Assembly: GCF_009720625.1 (NCBI RefSeq)
Contig: NZ_CP046266.1
Span: 1,373,501-1,437,500 of the forward strand
Direction of reading: 5' to 3'
Length of the DNA stretch: 64,000 bases
DNA from: Metabacillus sediminilitoris
GTDB taxonomy: Bacteria; Bacillota; Bacilli; Bacillales; Bacillaceae
In this document: positions 53,942 to 61,920 of the stretch, piece after piece
Position numbering within the stretch: the first letter of the stretch is position 1
Layout of the letters: each line of letters opens with the position of its first letter
Made by a program: the position numbers and the translations under genes
Notes under the pieces: model-generated
What the model was told of the DNA's origin: nothing
The model's database searches: none
What the model saw: the letters and a program-made list of their open reading frames with translations, nothing else

Positions 53942-53957
53942 TAGCTTGCGCTTTTTA
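53926..53957 (+). terminator. Terminator overlapping the 3' end of the PrpR-like gene
   Basis: GCGTAAGCTA / TAGCTTGCGC stem with a 6-nt loop and TTTTT. The left arm lies within the last codons. Confidence 0.85.
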
Positions 53958-54029
53958 TATACAAAGGAAAATGGGAACTGATGCAAAAAACAACACATTA
54001 AAATTAATTAGAAAAAATTATAAAAAACA

Positions 54030-54041
54030 TTGCTAAATGCA
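54030..54041. promoter_or_regulatory. Motif TTGCTAAATGCA upstream of the kinase operon
   Basis: Second occurrence of TTGC-WAAA-TGCA (see 50978-50989). It extends to the imperfect palindrome TTGCTAAATGCAA. Confidence 0.4.
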
Positions 54042-54067
54042 ACATTTTAATTTATTATAAGAAGTGC

Positions 54068-54081
54068 TGAAAGCGTTTTTA
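54068..54081. promoter_or_regulatory. cre-like site before the DUF1537 kinase
   Basis: TGAAAGCGTTTTTA matches 13 of 14 cre positions. Confidence 0.5.
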
Positions 54082-54211
54082 GTATTTGAAAATAAAACTC
54101 CATTAAAGCAGTAAAACAAAGTAGCAATTGCACATTCTATTAGAGGATCAAATAGAAAAACTTATTAAACATTAATGAATAGGCTCTATAAGCCGGAATA
54201 AAACTAAAAAA

Positions 54212-54238
54212 ACGCAACTCATATAACTGAAATTGCGT
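54212..54238. promoter_or_regulatory. Inverted repeat just before the DUF1537 kinase start
   Basis: ACGCAA (54212-54217) and TTGCGT (54233-54238) form a perfect 6-bp inverted repeat with a 15-nt centre, just upstream of the ribosome binding site. Operator or mRNA hairpin. Confidence 0.4.
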
Positions 54239-54259
54239 GTAAAGGGGGTCGGGATAAAG

Positions 54260-55597
54260 GTGAAACTTGCAGTAATAGCAGATGATTTAACAGGCGCAAA
54301 TGATACTGGTGTTCAATTTGCAAAACAGGATTTAAATACGACAGTGCTATTTTCAGATACAAAATTACAACCAACACATTTAAGTGAAGATGTCATTGTT
54401 TTAAATTCAGATAGTCGGGCATTAATTTCAGAAAAGGCTTATGATGTCGTTTTTAATCTTTCCACTCAATTAAAAAACTTAGATATTACAAAAGTCTTTA
54501 AAAAGATAGATTCCACCATGAGGGGAAATATTGGTCCGGAAATTGATGCAGTTATGGATGTATTTAATTATAAAACCTCGTTTATTGTACCGGCTTTTCC
54601 GAAAAGTAAGCGGATTACAATGAATGGAATGCATTATGTCAATGGCGTGTTATTAGAGGAAACAGAAATTGCAAATGATCCCGCCTGCCCAGTAAAAGAA
54701 AGTTACTTACCAAAATTGCTAAAGAATCAAAGTAAGCGGGAAGTTGAATTAATCTCAATTGATGATGTGCGAAAAGGAAAAGATCATTTATCAGAAAAAA
54801 TGATTGCGTTGTCCTCTGGTAAAGATTCAAAAATTATCATCGTTGATGCTACAACTGACGAAGAACTAAAAACGATTGTTGAAGCTGCTGAAAGTACACA
54901 TGAAAATTTCCTGTGGGTAGGTTCAGCTGGAATTGCTTATCATCTGACAAACTCAAGTCATCGTGAAGAGCAGCTATGCAAGACACTGGAAGGTGAACGA
55001 CTTCCGGTACTAGTAGTAGCAGGTAGTGTAAATTCGATTACTCATCGACAAATTCAACATTTAAAAGAGAAAAAGAATGTTGAAGAAATTGTCATTTCTC
55101 CTGAGGAATTCTTTTACGAAGATAGGAGAAAACTTGAAATTAATCGTATTGTTAAAGCTGGGCAAGCATTACTAGAAAAAGGCGATTTAGTGGTAACAAC
55201 CAATCGTGAGCGGGAGACAATAAACAGAGTAAAGGATCTTCAAAAAAAGCTTGGTTTAACGAACTTTGAGGTAGGTAATACAATTGCTCAATCTATGGGA
55301 GTTATTGCCGGTCAATTAATAGAAAGCAAGAATATTTGCGGGGCTATTTTAACGGGCGGAGATATTGCAGGAGCTACTTGTAAAGTATTAAATGGAGATG
55401 GAATACGGGTAATTGGTGAGGTAGAAGCCGGTATTCCATATGGGAAATTGTTCGGAGGCTTGTATGATGGCATACCTCTTGTTACAAAAGCGGGTGCATT
55501 TGGAACGGAACAAGCACTTTCAAAAGCTCTTCAAACAATTACTGAAGTAAATGCCCATGTTGAAAACAGTGATTGGCGTAAGACTAACTATTCTTAA
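54260..55597 (+). CDS. DUF1537 four-carbon acid-sugar kinase (DtnK/OtnK type)
   Basis: 445-aa kinase. N-terminal DUF1537 domain with KLAVIADDLTGANDTG and KKIDSTMRGNIG; C-terminal nucleotide-binding domain with GSVNSIT and ILTGGDIAGA..LNGDGIRVIGE. The family phosphorylates D-threonate, D-erythronate, L-threonate or related acids at C4 (Zhang et al. 2016, from memory). The frame opens at 54233, but GTG 54260 fits the family N terminus and follows AAAGGGGGTC. Downstream PdxA-family gene suggests the D-threonate-type route kinase -> dehydrogenase/decarboxylase -> dihydroxyacetone phosphate. Confidence 0.9.
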   Translation: MKLAVIADDLTGANDTGVQFAKQDLNTTVLFSDTKLQPTHLSEDVIVLNSDSRALISEKAYDVVFNLSTQLKNLDITKVFKKIDSTMRGNIGPEIDAVMDVFNYKTSFIVPAFPKSKRITMNGMHYVNGVLLEETEIANDPACPVKESYLPKLLKNQSKREVELISIDDVRKGKDHLSEKMIALSSGKDSKIIIVDATTDEELKTIVEAAESTHENFLWVGSAGIAYHLTNSSHREEQLCKTLEGERLPVLVVAGSVNSITHRQIQHLKEKKNVEEIVISPEEFFYEDRRKLEINRIVKAGQALLEKGDLVVTTNRERETINRVKDLQKKLGLTNFEVGNTIAQSMGVIAGQLIESKNICGAILTGGDIAGATCKVLNGDGIRVIGEVEAGIPYGKLFGGLYDGIPLVTKAGAFGTEQALSKALQTITEVNAHVENSDWRKTNYS

Positions 55598-55761
55598 GGA
55601 CTTTCATTGAGAGCTTTTATTCTAATTGGGTGCAGGAAAGAGTACGAACGCTTTTACAGAATTAGTTTTAAATGTGATGGAAGAACACCAGGCATATATG
55701 AATTTTAGTTAGTTGTAATCGATATGCTTGGTGAATTAAGATGTGAAAACGGGAGGAAATA

Positions 55762-56763
55762 ATGATGACTACCAAAAAACCAAATATCGCGATTACAATG
55801 GGGGACCCATCAGGAGTCGGACCTGAAATTATCGTTAAATCTTTGAATGATAAAAACATCTATGAAAATTGCCGTCCATTTGTCATTGGCGATCTTAAAA
55901 TGATAAAAAGAGCTTTGGTTGTAACAAATATTGATCTTCAATTAAATAGCATTTCAAATCCTGAAGATGCAAAGTGCCAATACGGAACAATCGATATTAT
56001 CGATTTAGATTTAGTTTCTGAAGATTTACCTTGGGGACAAGTTTCTTCTGAGGCTGGAAATGCTGCATTTCGCTATTTAGAAAAGGCGATTGCTTATGCG
56101 AATGAAAAGAAAATTCAAGGGATTTGTACAGCACCTTTAAATAAAGAAGCACTTCATAAAGCAGGTCATATTTATCCGGGACACACTGAAATTTTAGCCG
56201 AATTAACAAATACAAAAGATTTCGCCATGATGCTATCTGCGCCAGGTTTAAGAGTGATTCATGTGACAACACATGTAGGTATTATCGATGCGATTAATAA
56301 AATAAACGTTGATCGTCAATATACAGTCATTAAACTTGCACACGAAACATTACAAAAAGCAGGGATTAAATCTCCTCGAATCGCAGTTTGCGGGATTAAC
56401 CCACATGCTGGTGAAAATGGTCTTTTTGGAAATGGTGAAGAAGAAGAGAAAATTATTCCAGCTGTAGAAAAAGCGCAGGCAGAAGGAATAAATGTACAAG
56501 GGCCACTTCCTGCAGATACATTATTCTTTAGAGCAAAACGCGGCGACTTTGACATAGTTGTTGCACAATATCATGATCAAGGGCATGGGCCAATTAAGGT
56601 TTTAGGTCTTGAAGCTGGAGTAAATATTACAGTCGGTCTTCCAACGATTCGTACAAGTGTTGACCATGGAACAGCTTTTGATATCGCAGGAAAAAATATT
56701 GCAGACGAGTTATCGTTAAAAGAAGCGATTCGTATGGCGATTGAATTAGCACCTGAAAAATAA
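55762..56763 (+). CDS. PdxA-family 4-phospho-acid-sugar dehydrogenase (PdxA2/DtnP type)
   Basis: 333-aa NAD-dependent dehydrogenase/decarboxylase with TMGDPSGVGPEII, CTAPLNKEALHKAG, GHTEILAELT and QYHDQGHGPIKVLG..GVNITVGLP metal and substrate motifs of PdxA. Beside a DUF1537 kinase, PdxA homologues oxidise threonate- or erythronate-4-phosphate to give dihydroxyacetone phosphate and CO2 rather than making vitamin B6. GGGAGG precedes the ATG. A small hairpin lies between it and the LarA-like gene. Confidence 0.92.
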   Translation: MMTTKKPNIAITMGDPSGVGPEIIVKSLNDKNIYENCRPFVIGDLKMIKRALVVTNIDLQLNSISNPEDAKCQYGTIDIIDLDLVSEDLPWGQVSSEAGNAAFRYLEKAIAYANEKKIQGICTAPLNKEALHKAGHIYPGHTEILAELTNTKDFAMMLSAPGLRVIHVTTHVGIIDAINKINVDRQYTVIKLAHETLQKAGIKSPRIAVCGINPHAGENGLFGNGEEEEKIIPAVEKAQAEGINVQGPLPADTLFFRAKRGDFDIVVAQYHDQGHGPIKVLGLEAGVNITVGLPTIRTSVDHGTAFDIAGKNIADELSLKEAIRMAIELAPEK

Positions 56764-56772
56764 CAATAATGT

Positions 56773-56806
56773 AGCAAGAGATTGTAGGGCAGATCTCTTG
56801 CTTTCC
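56773..56806 (+). terminator. Hairpin between the PdxA-like and LarA-like genes
   Basis: AGCAAGAGAT / ATCTCTTGCT perfect stem with a 10-nt loop, weak T-tract (TTCCTATT). Probably partial termination. Confidence 0.55.
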
Positions 56807-56881
56807 TATTATAAAGATTTTGTTATACGGACACTGGCAATAATGAATAATGCTTGTTTAAATTGAAAGGAGTGTTACCTT

Positions 56882-58132
56882 ATGTCTTTACCGAAATTCG
56901 CAAAAATAAGACAAAAATTCCATGTTGAAAGTATAAAGAATATCGCTGCAACAATTACAGAACAATTTATTCATGTGAAAGCAGATGATAAAATTAAGCC
57001 TGGCATGGAGATAGCCATTACCGTTGGAAGCAGGGGGATTGCAAATATTCCATTAATCGTTAAAAGTGTTGCTGATGAAATTAAAAAGAGAGGGGCGACA
57101 CCGTTTATCATTCCTTCAATGGGAAGCCATGGCGGTGCTACAGCTGAGGGGCAAATTGAGGTTCTGGAAGGTTTAGGAGTAACGGAAGAATCAACAGGTT
57201 GTGAAATTCGTTCATCAATGGATGTAGTTGAAATTGGCGAAACATCAGCAGGTATTCCTGTTTATATTGATAAGTATGCTTATCGTGCAGATGGAATTAT
57301 CATTATGGGCCGTGTGAAGCCACATACTGATTTTAAAAAGGATATTGAAAGCGGCGTCTTAAAAATGGCCTCAATTGGTATGGGTAAACATAAACAAGCA
57401 CTTGCTTTGCATACTTATGGTATTGAGGGAATTCGTGATATGATGCCTGAAGTTGGAAAAGTAGCCATTCAAAATTCAAATACATTATTTGGTGTAGCCA
57501 TTGTTGAAAACGCTCATGAAGAAACAGCGATTATCGAAGCGATCCAACCAGACCAAATTGAGGAGCGCGAAAGAGAATTACTGAAAAAAGCATTTGATTT
57601 GATGCCAAGTCTTCCGGTTGATGAAATGGATATTTTAGTAGTTGATGAAATCGGTAAAAACTATAGTGGAACAGGTATGGATACGAATATTATCGGTCGA
57701 ATCCGTGTATTAGGCGTAGAAGAGCCTAAAAAACCTTCTATTAAATATGTCATTGCATCAAACTTAAGTGAGGCTAGTCATGGCAATGCGTTGGGAATTG
57801 GATTAGCTGATTTAACTACAAAACGTTTATTTGAAAAAATCGATTTGAAAACAATGAATGAAAATGTTGTCACAAGTACATTTTTAGCTCGTGCAAATAT
57901 TCCGATTGTTCTTGATAATGACCAAGAAGCACTAAAAGCAGCTCTACGCGCTAACTGGGGTGTTGCATTGGAAGAGGCAAGAATTGTAAGGATTCCAAAT
58001 ACTCTTCATATTGGGGAATTATTTGTATCTGAAGCCATTTTTAATGAGTTGAAAGATAAAGAAAATATCGAAATATTAGAGGATCTGCATGAAGTGAAAT
58101 TTGGTGAAGATGGTTATTTCTTGCCGATGTAA
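56882..58132 (+). CDS. LarA-family nickel-pincer racemase/epimerase homologue
   Basis: 416-aa protein of the LarA (lactate racemase, DUF2088) superfamily. The N-terminal domain contains PSMGSHGGATAEGQ (H83) and GRVKPHTDFKKDIESG (H148) followed by LKMA (K161, a candidate for the pincer-linked Lys) and GKHKQALALH. The C-terminal domain has LVVDEIGKNYSGTGMD and RIPNTLHIGE. AAAGGAG precedes the ATG. With larE in the same locus it probably carries the nickel-pincer cofactor. Because it sits with a C4 acid-sugar kinase and dehydrogenase, it probably inverts C2 of threonate/erythronate-type acids rather than lactate. Substrate and residue equivalences are inferred. Confidence 0.85.
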   Translation: MSLPKFAKIRQKFHVESIKNIAATITEQFIHVKADDKIKPGMEIAITVGSRGIANIPLIVKSVADEIKKRGATPFIIPSMGSHGGATAEGQIEVLEGLGVTEESTGCEIRSSMDVVEIGETSAGIPVYIDKYAYRADGIIIMGRVKPHTDFKKDIESGVLKMASIGMGKHKQALALHTYGIEGIRDMMPEVGKVAIQNSNTLFGVAIVENAHEETAIIEAIQPDQIEERERELLKKAFDLMPSLPVDEMDILVVDEIGKNYSGTGMDTNIIGRIRVLGVEEPKKPSIKYVIASNLSEASHGNALGIGLADLTTKRLFEKIDLKTMNENVVTSTFLARANIPIVLDNDQEALKAALRANWGVALEEARIVRIPNTLHIGELFVSEAIFNELKDKENIEILEDLHEVKFGEDGYFLPM

Positions 58133-58160
58133 CTTTACGTTTTATGAGATAGTAAGGATG

Positions 58161-58197
58161 AAAACAGCTTTCATAATGGTTGGGAGCTGTTTTTTTG
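58161..58197 (+). terminator. Terminator of the acid-sugar operon
   Basis: AAAACAGCT...AGCTGTTTTTTT stem after the LarA-like gene. Confidence 0.88.
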
Positions 58198-58457
58198 TAT
58201 TCATGAAATTGGAAACTTTAGATAATCTGCACAACATTGTTGCCTCCCGTTTGAAGTTATTCTCAGTGAAATAAGAAAGAACTCCTATCCTTTGATCTGT
58301 TAAGTTTTAATGTTTTTTCCTTCAACCGAATAGGACAGTCATTTATAATGAAGGAAAGTATCAAGAGGGAAATTTTTTTGCGGATAAGACCTTGAGGCGG
58401 ATGATTGTTAACGTTCGTTTCCGTTATCTAAAAAATGAATATGTTACGGAGAGGAAT

Positions 58458-58910
58458 ATGAATATTCGAAAACGACATTCAGATGAAGAAGCTCCAATCG
58501 ATTTATTGTTATTAGCTGACCCTTCCAACATTCTTGTTGAGGAATATGTGAAAAGGGGAGAGTGCTTTTTAGCTGAAAAAGATGATCAAGTGATTGGGGT
58601 ATACGTATTGCTACCGTTAAGACCTGAAACAGTTGAGTTGGTAAATATTGCAGTTGCAGAAATCCATCACGGTAAAGGGATTGGAAAACAGTTAGTAATG
58701 CATGCGATTCAAACAGCAAAGTTAAGTGGATTCAAAACGATAGAAATCGGTACGGGTAATTCAAGTATTGGACAGTTAGCGCTTTATCAAAAGTGTGGGT
58801 TTAGAATCACTGGTATTGATAGAAACTTTTTTATTAGGCACTATCCAGAGGATATTTTTGAAAATGGTATTCAGTGCAGGGATATGATTCGTTTATCTCA
58901 AGATTTGTAG
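58458..58910 (+). CDS. GNAT family N-acetyltransferase
   Basis: 150-aa acetyltransferase with ECFLAEKDDQVIGVYVL, the core motif VAEIHHGKGIGKQLV binding acetyl-CoA, and ALYQKCGFRITGI. ATG 58458 after GGAGAGGA is preferred over the longer frame from 58392. Resembles YvbK-type enzymes. Acceptor unknown. Shares a bidirectional terminator with the convergent stress gene. Confidence 0.88.
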   Translation: MNIRKRHSDEEAPIDLLLLADPSNILVEEYVKRGECFLAEKDDQVIGVYVLLPLRPETVELVNIAVAEIHHGKGIGKQLVMHAIQTAKLSGFKTIEIGTGNSSIGQLALYQKCGFRITGIDRNFFIRHYPEDIFENGIQCRDMIRLSQDL

Positions 58911-58920
58911 ATTTTTAATA

Positions 58921-58959
58921 GGAGAAAGCCCCAAAAGCTAGACGTTTGGGGCTTTCTCC
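58921..58959. terminator. Bidirectional terminator
   Basis: Perfect 15-bp stem GGAGAAAGCCCCAAA / TTTGGGGCTTTCTCC with a 9-nt loop between convergent genes. Confidence 0.9.
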
Positions 58960-58970
58960 TAGTATGAAAA

Positions 58971-59867
58971 TTATAATCGGTCTTCGTTCAGGCGGTTACG
59001 GTCAATGGTCGTTTCATCAACTGTTGCATCACCGTCTGTTTCCACCCGGGCTTCTTCACGTTTAATATTCTCAGTCACTTGTTCTGTTTCCGTTGCCTGT
59101 CTTTTGCCGATGACCAGTTCCTCTGTTACCACTGGTTTTTTCGTTACTTCGACTTTTTCCTCGACAATCGGGACACGGATTGTTTCTTCATCACCTATTG
59201 GTTTTGTTGTGGCTGCTGCTGTGTCGTCTATTGCAGCATCGCCAACTGTCCGTCTCTCTACATAGACTTCTTCATGTGTTACAGGAACATGAACTGTTTT
59301 TTGTTCTTCAACAACGTCTTTACGAACCTCTACTTCACCGGTCTGAACACGCTCCTTCGTAACATCAAGTTGTTCTTCACGAAGCTTTAGGGAACGTTCT
59401 TTATTTGTACCGAGTGTATCTGTATCAAGTGTTGTTTGATCAATTACAGAGGTACCAGTGATACCGCCTGCTGAAGGAGCAGTAAATGTCCCTGTTCCAC
59501 TATCAACAAGAAGTAAAATTTTTCCTGAATTTAGATCCTTTTCATAGTCACGGGCAGCTGCGTTATCAAAGCCAAGCCCAACTAGATGATCGTAATATGA
59601 GATTTCATTATGATCTGAAGTTGTATTTACCTCAAGTGCTGAAAATAAATTTTCAAAAAAACCTTTCTCCTTATACGTTCGGGTATTTTCCGCCTCGCCG
59701 AGGTCCTCGGTCGATACTCCTGTTTCATTTTGGATAGAATAAGGGAAGTCCCTTGTATTCGCAAGAATGGACAAGTCGTTTACAGAATATCCTTCATTTT
59801 GAACTTCTTCTATAGCTTGAATCACTTCATCTTTTGAATGATAAACACCTAAAACATGTTTACTCAT
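58971..59867 (-). CDS. General stress protein: YflT/GSP17M domain plus YsnF-like DUF2382 domain
   Basis: 298-aa soluble protein. The N-terminal ~105 residues match the general stress protein 17M/YflT domain (VLGVYHSKDEVIQAIEEVQ...LSILA). The C-terminal ~150 residues form the DUF2382 domain with repeated basic/acidic segments (LREEQLDVTKERVQTGEVEVRK, VHVPVTHEEVYVERR, VEVTKKPVVTEELVIGKR). GGAGGTAA precedes the ATG. A sigma-B promoter lies at 59920-59944. Role presumably in general stress resistance; mechanism unknown. Confidence 0.9.
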   Translation of the reverse strand: MSKHVLGVYHSKDEVIQAIEEVQNEGYSVNDLSILANTRDFPYSIQNETGVSTEDLGEAENTRTYKEKGFFENLFSALEVNTTSDHNEISYYDHLVGLGFDNAAARDYEKDLNSGKILLLVDSGTGTFTAPSAGGITGTSVIDQTTLDTDTLGTNKERSLKLREEQLDVTKERVQTGEVEVRKDVVEEQKTVHVPVTHEEVYVERRTVGDAAIDDTAAATTKPIGDEETIRVPIVEEKVEVTKKPVVTEELVIGKRQATETEQVTENIKREEARVETDGDATVDETTIDRNRLNEDRL

Positions 59868-59919
59868 AGGGTATTACCTCCATTGTTTTTTAATATTAAT
59901 CAACCTCTACACTCCATAT

Positions 59920-59944
59920 ATACCCGGCTTGTCCAAGGTAAAAC
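59920..59944 (-). promoter_or_regulatory. Sigma-B promoter of the stress gene
   Basis: Minus strand reads GTTTTA, 13 bp, GGGTAT. This fits the sigma-B consensus GTTTAA-N13-15-GGGWAW with one mismatch, about 55 bp upstream of the start. Confidence 0.8.
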
Positions 59945-60136
59945 AATATTTTTCATAGATTGGGCTTTATTAAGGAGGCGGAATGAATTACTTTAAATGA
60001 ATGAAACTAAATATTTCTTGAATCGTATTCATATAAAAGATGTATCAACACATTCCATTTTGGTGGCATAAAATGTACGAGTAAAAAGTTGGAGAAAGAA
60101 CTTAAATAAAAATGAAACTGGATTTGAGGGATTCAA

Positions 60137-60268
60137 TTGGATGAAGATAAACGTAAAAAAAGTAAAATTGAAACGGATGATGGCTGGAATAGAGCATTTT
60201 ATGGCAGTCCGACAATTGGAGGATTCATTGTTGTTGGTGTGATTATTTTATACTTATTATTCAAATGA
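60137..60268 (+). CDS. 43-aa single-helix membrane protein
   Basis: TTG start at 60137 after GAGGGA, stop TGA 60266-60268. Charged N terminus (DEDKRKKSKIETDDGWNRAF), then GSPTIGGFIVVGVIILYLLF as one transmembrane helix. The clean split of charged head and helix, and the ribosome binding site, argue for a real small protein. I do not recognise the family with certainty. It is divergent from the sigma-B stress gene. Confidence 0.6.
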   Translation: MDEDKRKKSKIETDDGWNRAFYGSPTIGGFIVVGVIILYLLFK

Positions 60269-60304
60269 TCGAATGGGTGAGGTCTCAATAATCACACATG
60301 TTAA

Positions 60305-60328
60305 AAAGTCTGCAAAAAAGCAGACTTT
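60305..60328 (-). terminator. Terminator after the GNAT remnant
   Basis: AAAGTCTGC / GCAGACTTT stem; on the minus strand it is followed by TTTTTAACA. Confidence 0.75.
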
Positions 60329-60492
60329 ACATATCTAAGACCAGCCTAACTGTTTTAAGAAGATGCCCTTTAAAGTCATCATCAAATTCAGAGACAACTT
60401 TGAATCCTTTTGCTTTGTAAAAGGCTGATCCAATTAGATTGTCTTTTTCTACATGAGTATAAATCTTTTTTGTGCCTTCTAAGGTTTTCATT
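60327..60492 (-). pseudogene. C-terminal fragment of a GNAT acetyltransferase
   Basis: Minus-strand translation gives KTLEGTKKIYTHVEKDNLIG and continues SAFYKAKGFKVVSEFDDDF to a TAA at 60327. This is the usual C-terminal part of GNAT enzymes. Homology stops abruptly at about 60492 where copy D of the MITE-like repeat begins, so the 5' part is lost. Confidence 0.7.
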
Positions 60493-60586
60493 CCCCGGGA
60501 CAGGTGAGACCCCCAGGCATTTACGATCGAGGAGTAGGAGTCTTGCGTTCTGCTCCAATCAACCTAAAGAGTTCTAGAAAAGAGCC
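60492..60586. mobile_element. MITE-like repeat copy D (partial)
   Basis: Contains GGGACAGGTGAGACCCCCAG and GAGGAG in the same sense as copy B, then CTGCTCCAATCAACC and the terminal GAAAAGAGCC (60577-60586), the inverse of the left end. About half of the element is missing. Confidence 0.7.
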
Positions 60587-60714
60587 GAGCCATTTTTTAA
60601 TAAAGTATAGAATTTATCTTATTACCATTACAAAAATTTAACTCATGAGATACTGTTCCTTTACAATTATTGGTTAATATCGATAGAAAGGAATATTCAT
60701 AAGTCTTTATTTTA

Positions 60715-60854
60715 GGCTCTTTTCTAAAAAATTGTTGTTTTTAGGTAGTTTTTTAAGCAAAAACTAATTAAGGTTGATTGGAGCGAGCAACTGTAGCGGA
60801 AATCGACCACACCTCACTACTTAATAAAAAGCAACAAAGTATACGAAAACAGCC
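60715..60854 (+). mobile_element. MITE-like repeat copy C (internally deleted)
   Basis: 140 bp with both ends intact (GGCTCTTTTC at 60715-60724, GAAAACAGCC at 60845-60854), GGTTGATTGGAGC at the left and AGCAACAAAGTATACG at the right. The GC-rich centre is reduced to about 35 bp. It ends 23 bp before the alpha/beta hydrolase gene. Confidence 0.78.
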
Positions 60855-60877
60855 TTATTTTATCTTCTGGAGGATGA

Positions 60878-61633
60878 ATGAAAGAGAACATTGTTTTTAT
60901 ACACGGGTTAACGGGAACAAAAAGGGCCTTCACAAAACAAATGGAATATTTTGATGAAGGCTTTAACACCTATTCCTACAACTTACTTGGTCATGGTGAT
61001 GACAGAGGAAAACCGGTAGAGTTTACATTAGAAAATTTAATCAAACAATTAGAGGATTTCTTTGACAAGGAAGGACTTGAAAACGCTCATATTTGTTCGC
61101 TTAGTTATGGCTGCTATGTAAGTACAATTTTTGCGAACAAGTGGAAATGGAAAGTTAAAAGCTTATGCTTTATAGGTGGTCATTATAATTCTCCTTCACA
61201 ACTATTTGATGTATTCCGGCATTATTGGGAGTTGCGCGATGAAGAGTATTCAGTATGGTTGAAGAAATATTCACATGATATTTATCCAAGAGAAAGTATG
61301 ATAGATCCCTATTCGATTATCTCTCATAAAATCTATTATAAATATGGGTTGCAATTAGCTGATAATGTACTGATAGATGCAATATATCATCGTCTTCACT
61401 ATGATTTACGCAGTGATTTAACAAAGTTAACAATGCCTGTTCTCTGGATTATGGGTGATCATGATCATTTATATAAATCGTCTTTAACAGATCTTGAAAC
61501 AGTGATCCCCCATGTTATTTACAAAGAGATAAAACATGCTGGTCATGCTGCAAATATGTTCCGTCCAAGCTGCTTTAATGACCTTTATGAAGAGTTTTTG
61601 AATAATTGTTTATTTGAAAAAGAAATGATATAG
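60878..61633 (+). CDS. Alpha/beta-fold hydrolase
   Basis: 251-aa hydrolase with oxyanion motif IHGLTGTKRAF, nucleophile Ser in SLSYGC (about residue 74), acid in IMGDHDHLY and catalytic His in KHAGHAANM. No signal peptide. CTGGAGG precedes the ATG. Substrate unknown; the fold covers lipases, esterases and carboxylesterases. The promoter region is formed largely by MITE-like copy C. Confidence 0.88.
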   Translation: MKENIVFIHGLTGTKRAFTKQMEYFDEGFNTYSYNLLGHGDDRGKPVEFTLENLIKQLEDFFDKEGLENAHICSLSYGCYVSTIFANKWKWKVKSLCFIGGHYNSPSQLFDVFRHYWELRDEEYSVWLKKYSHDIYPRESMIDPYSIISHKIYYKYGLQLADNVLIDAIYHRLHYDLRSDLTKLTMPVLWIMGDHDHLYKSSLTDLETVIPHVIYKEIKHAGHAANMFRPSCFNDLYEEFLNNCLFEKEMI

Positions 61634-61920
61634 TCCATCGACATAGCAAAAAGACTATCCTGGCTCTTTGGATGTGTCTTTTGTCTTTGATGTGGTGGAT
61701 TTATATAAAAAGGTTTAAGAGTTCTTTAGTAGGGTATACATAGTTTTGGAACTTTTTCAGTGTGAATTAGAAATGATATCAGGATGAGATTGTAATTTAT
61801 CGAATGATCTAACATTGATATCAATTAGCGAAAATAAGCGTGAAATTCCCGCTGAGAAGTGATATGATAGAATTATCATACTATTTAGTAGAATAACAAA
61901 ATTAGAGGGAAGGTGTCACT
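61634..61920. other. Upstream region of ppc
   Basis: 287 bp without a gene. A palindrome TATGATA-gaat-TATCATA lies at 61863-61880, about 40 bp before the start, and may be an operator or overlap the promoter. A weak hairpin (AAAAGAC/GTCTTTT) follows the hydrolase gene near 61650-61682. Confidence 0.4.

Noticed and set aside
54639..54830. Minus-strand gene inside the DUF1537 kinase
   Set aside because: Shadow frame with no start signals.
59005..59390. Plus-strand frames opposite the DUF2382 gene
   Set aside because: Antisense shadows of a repetitive charged coding sequence, without ribosome binding sites.
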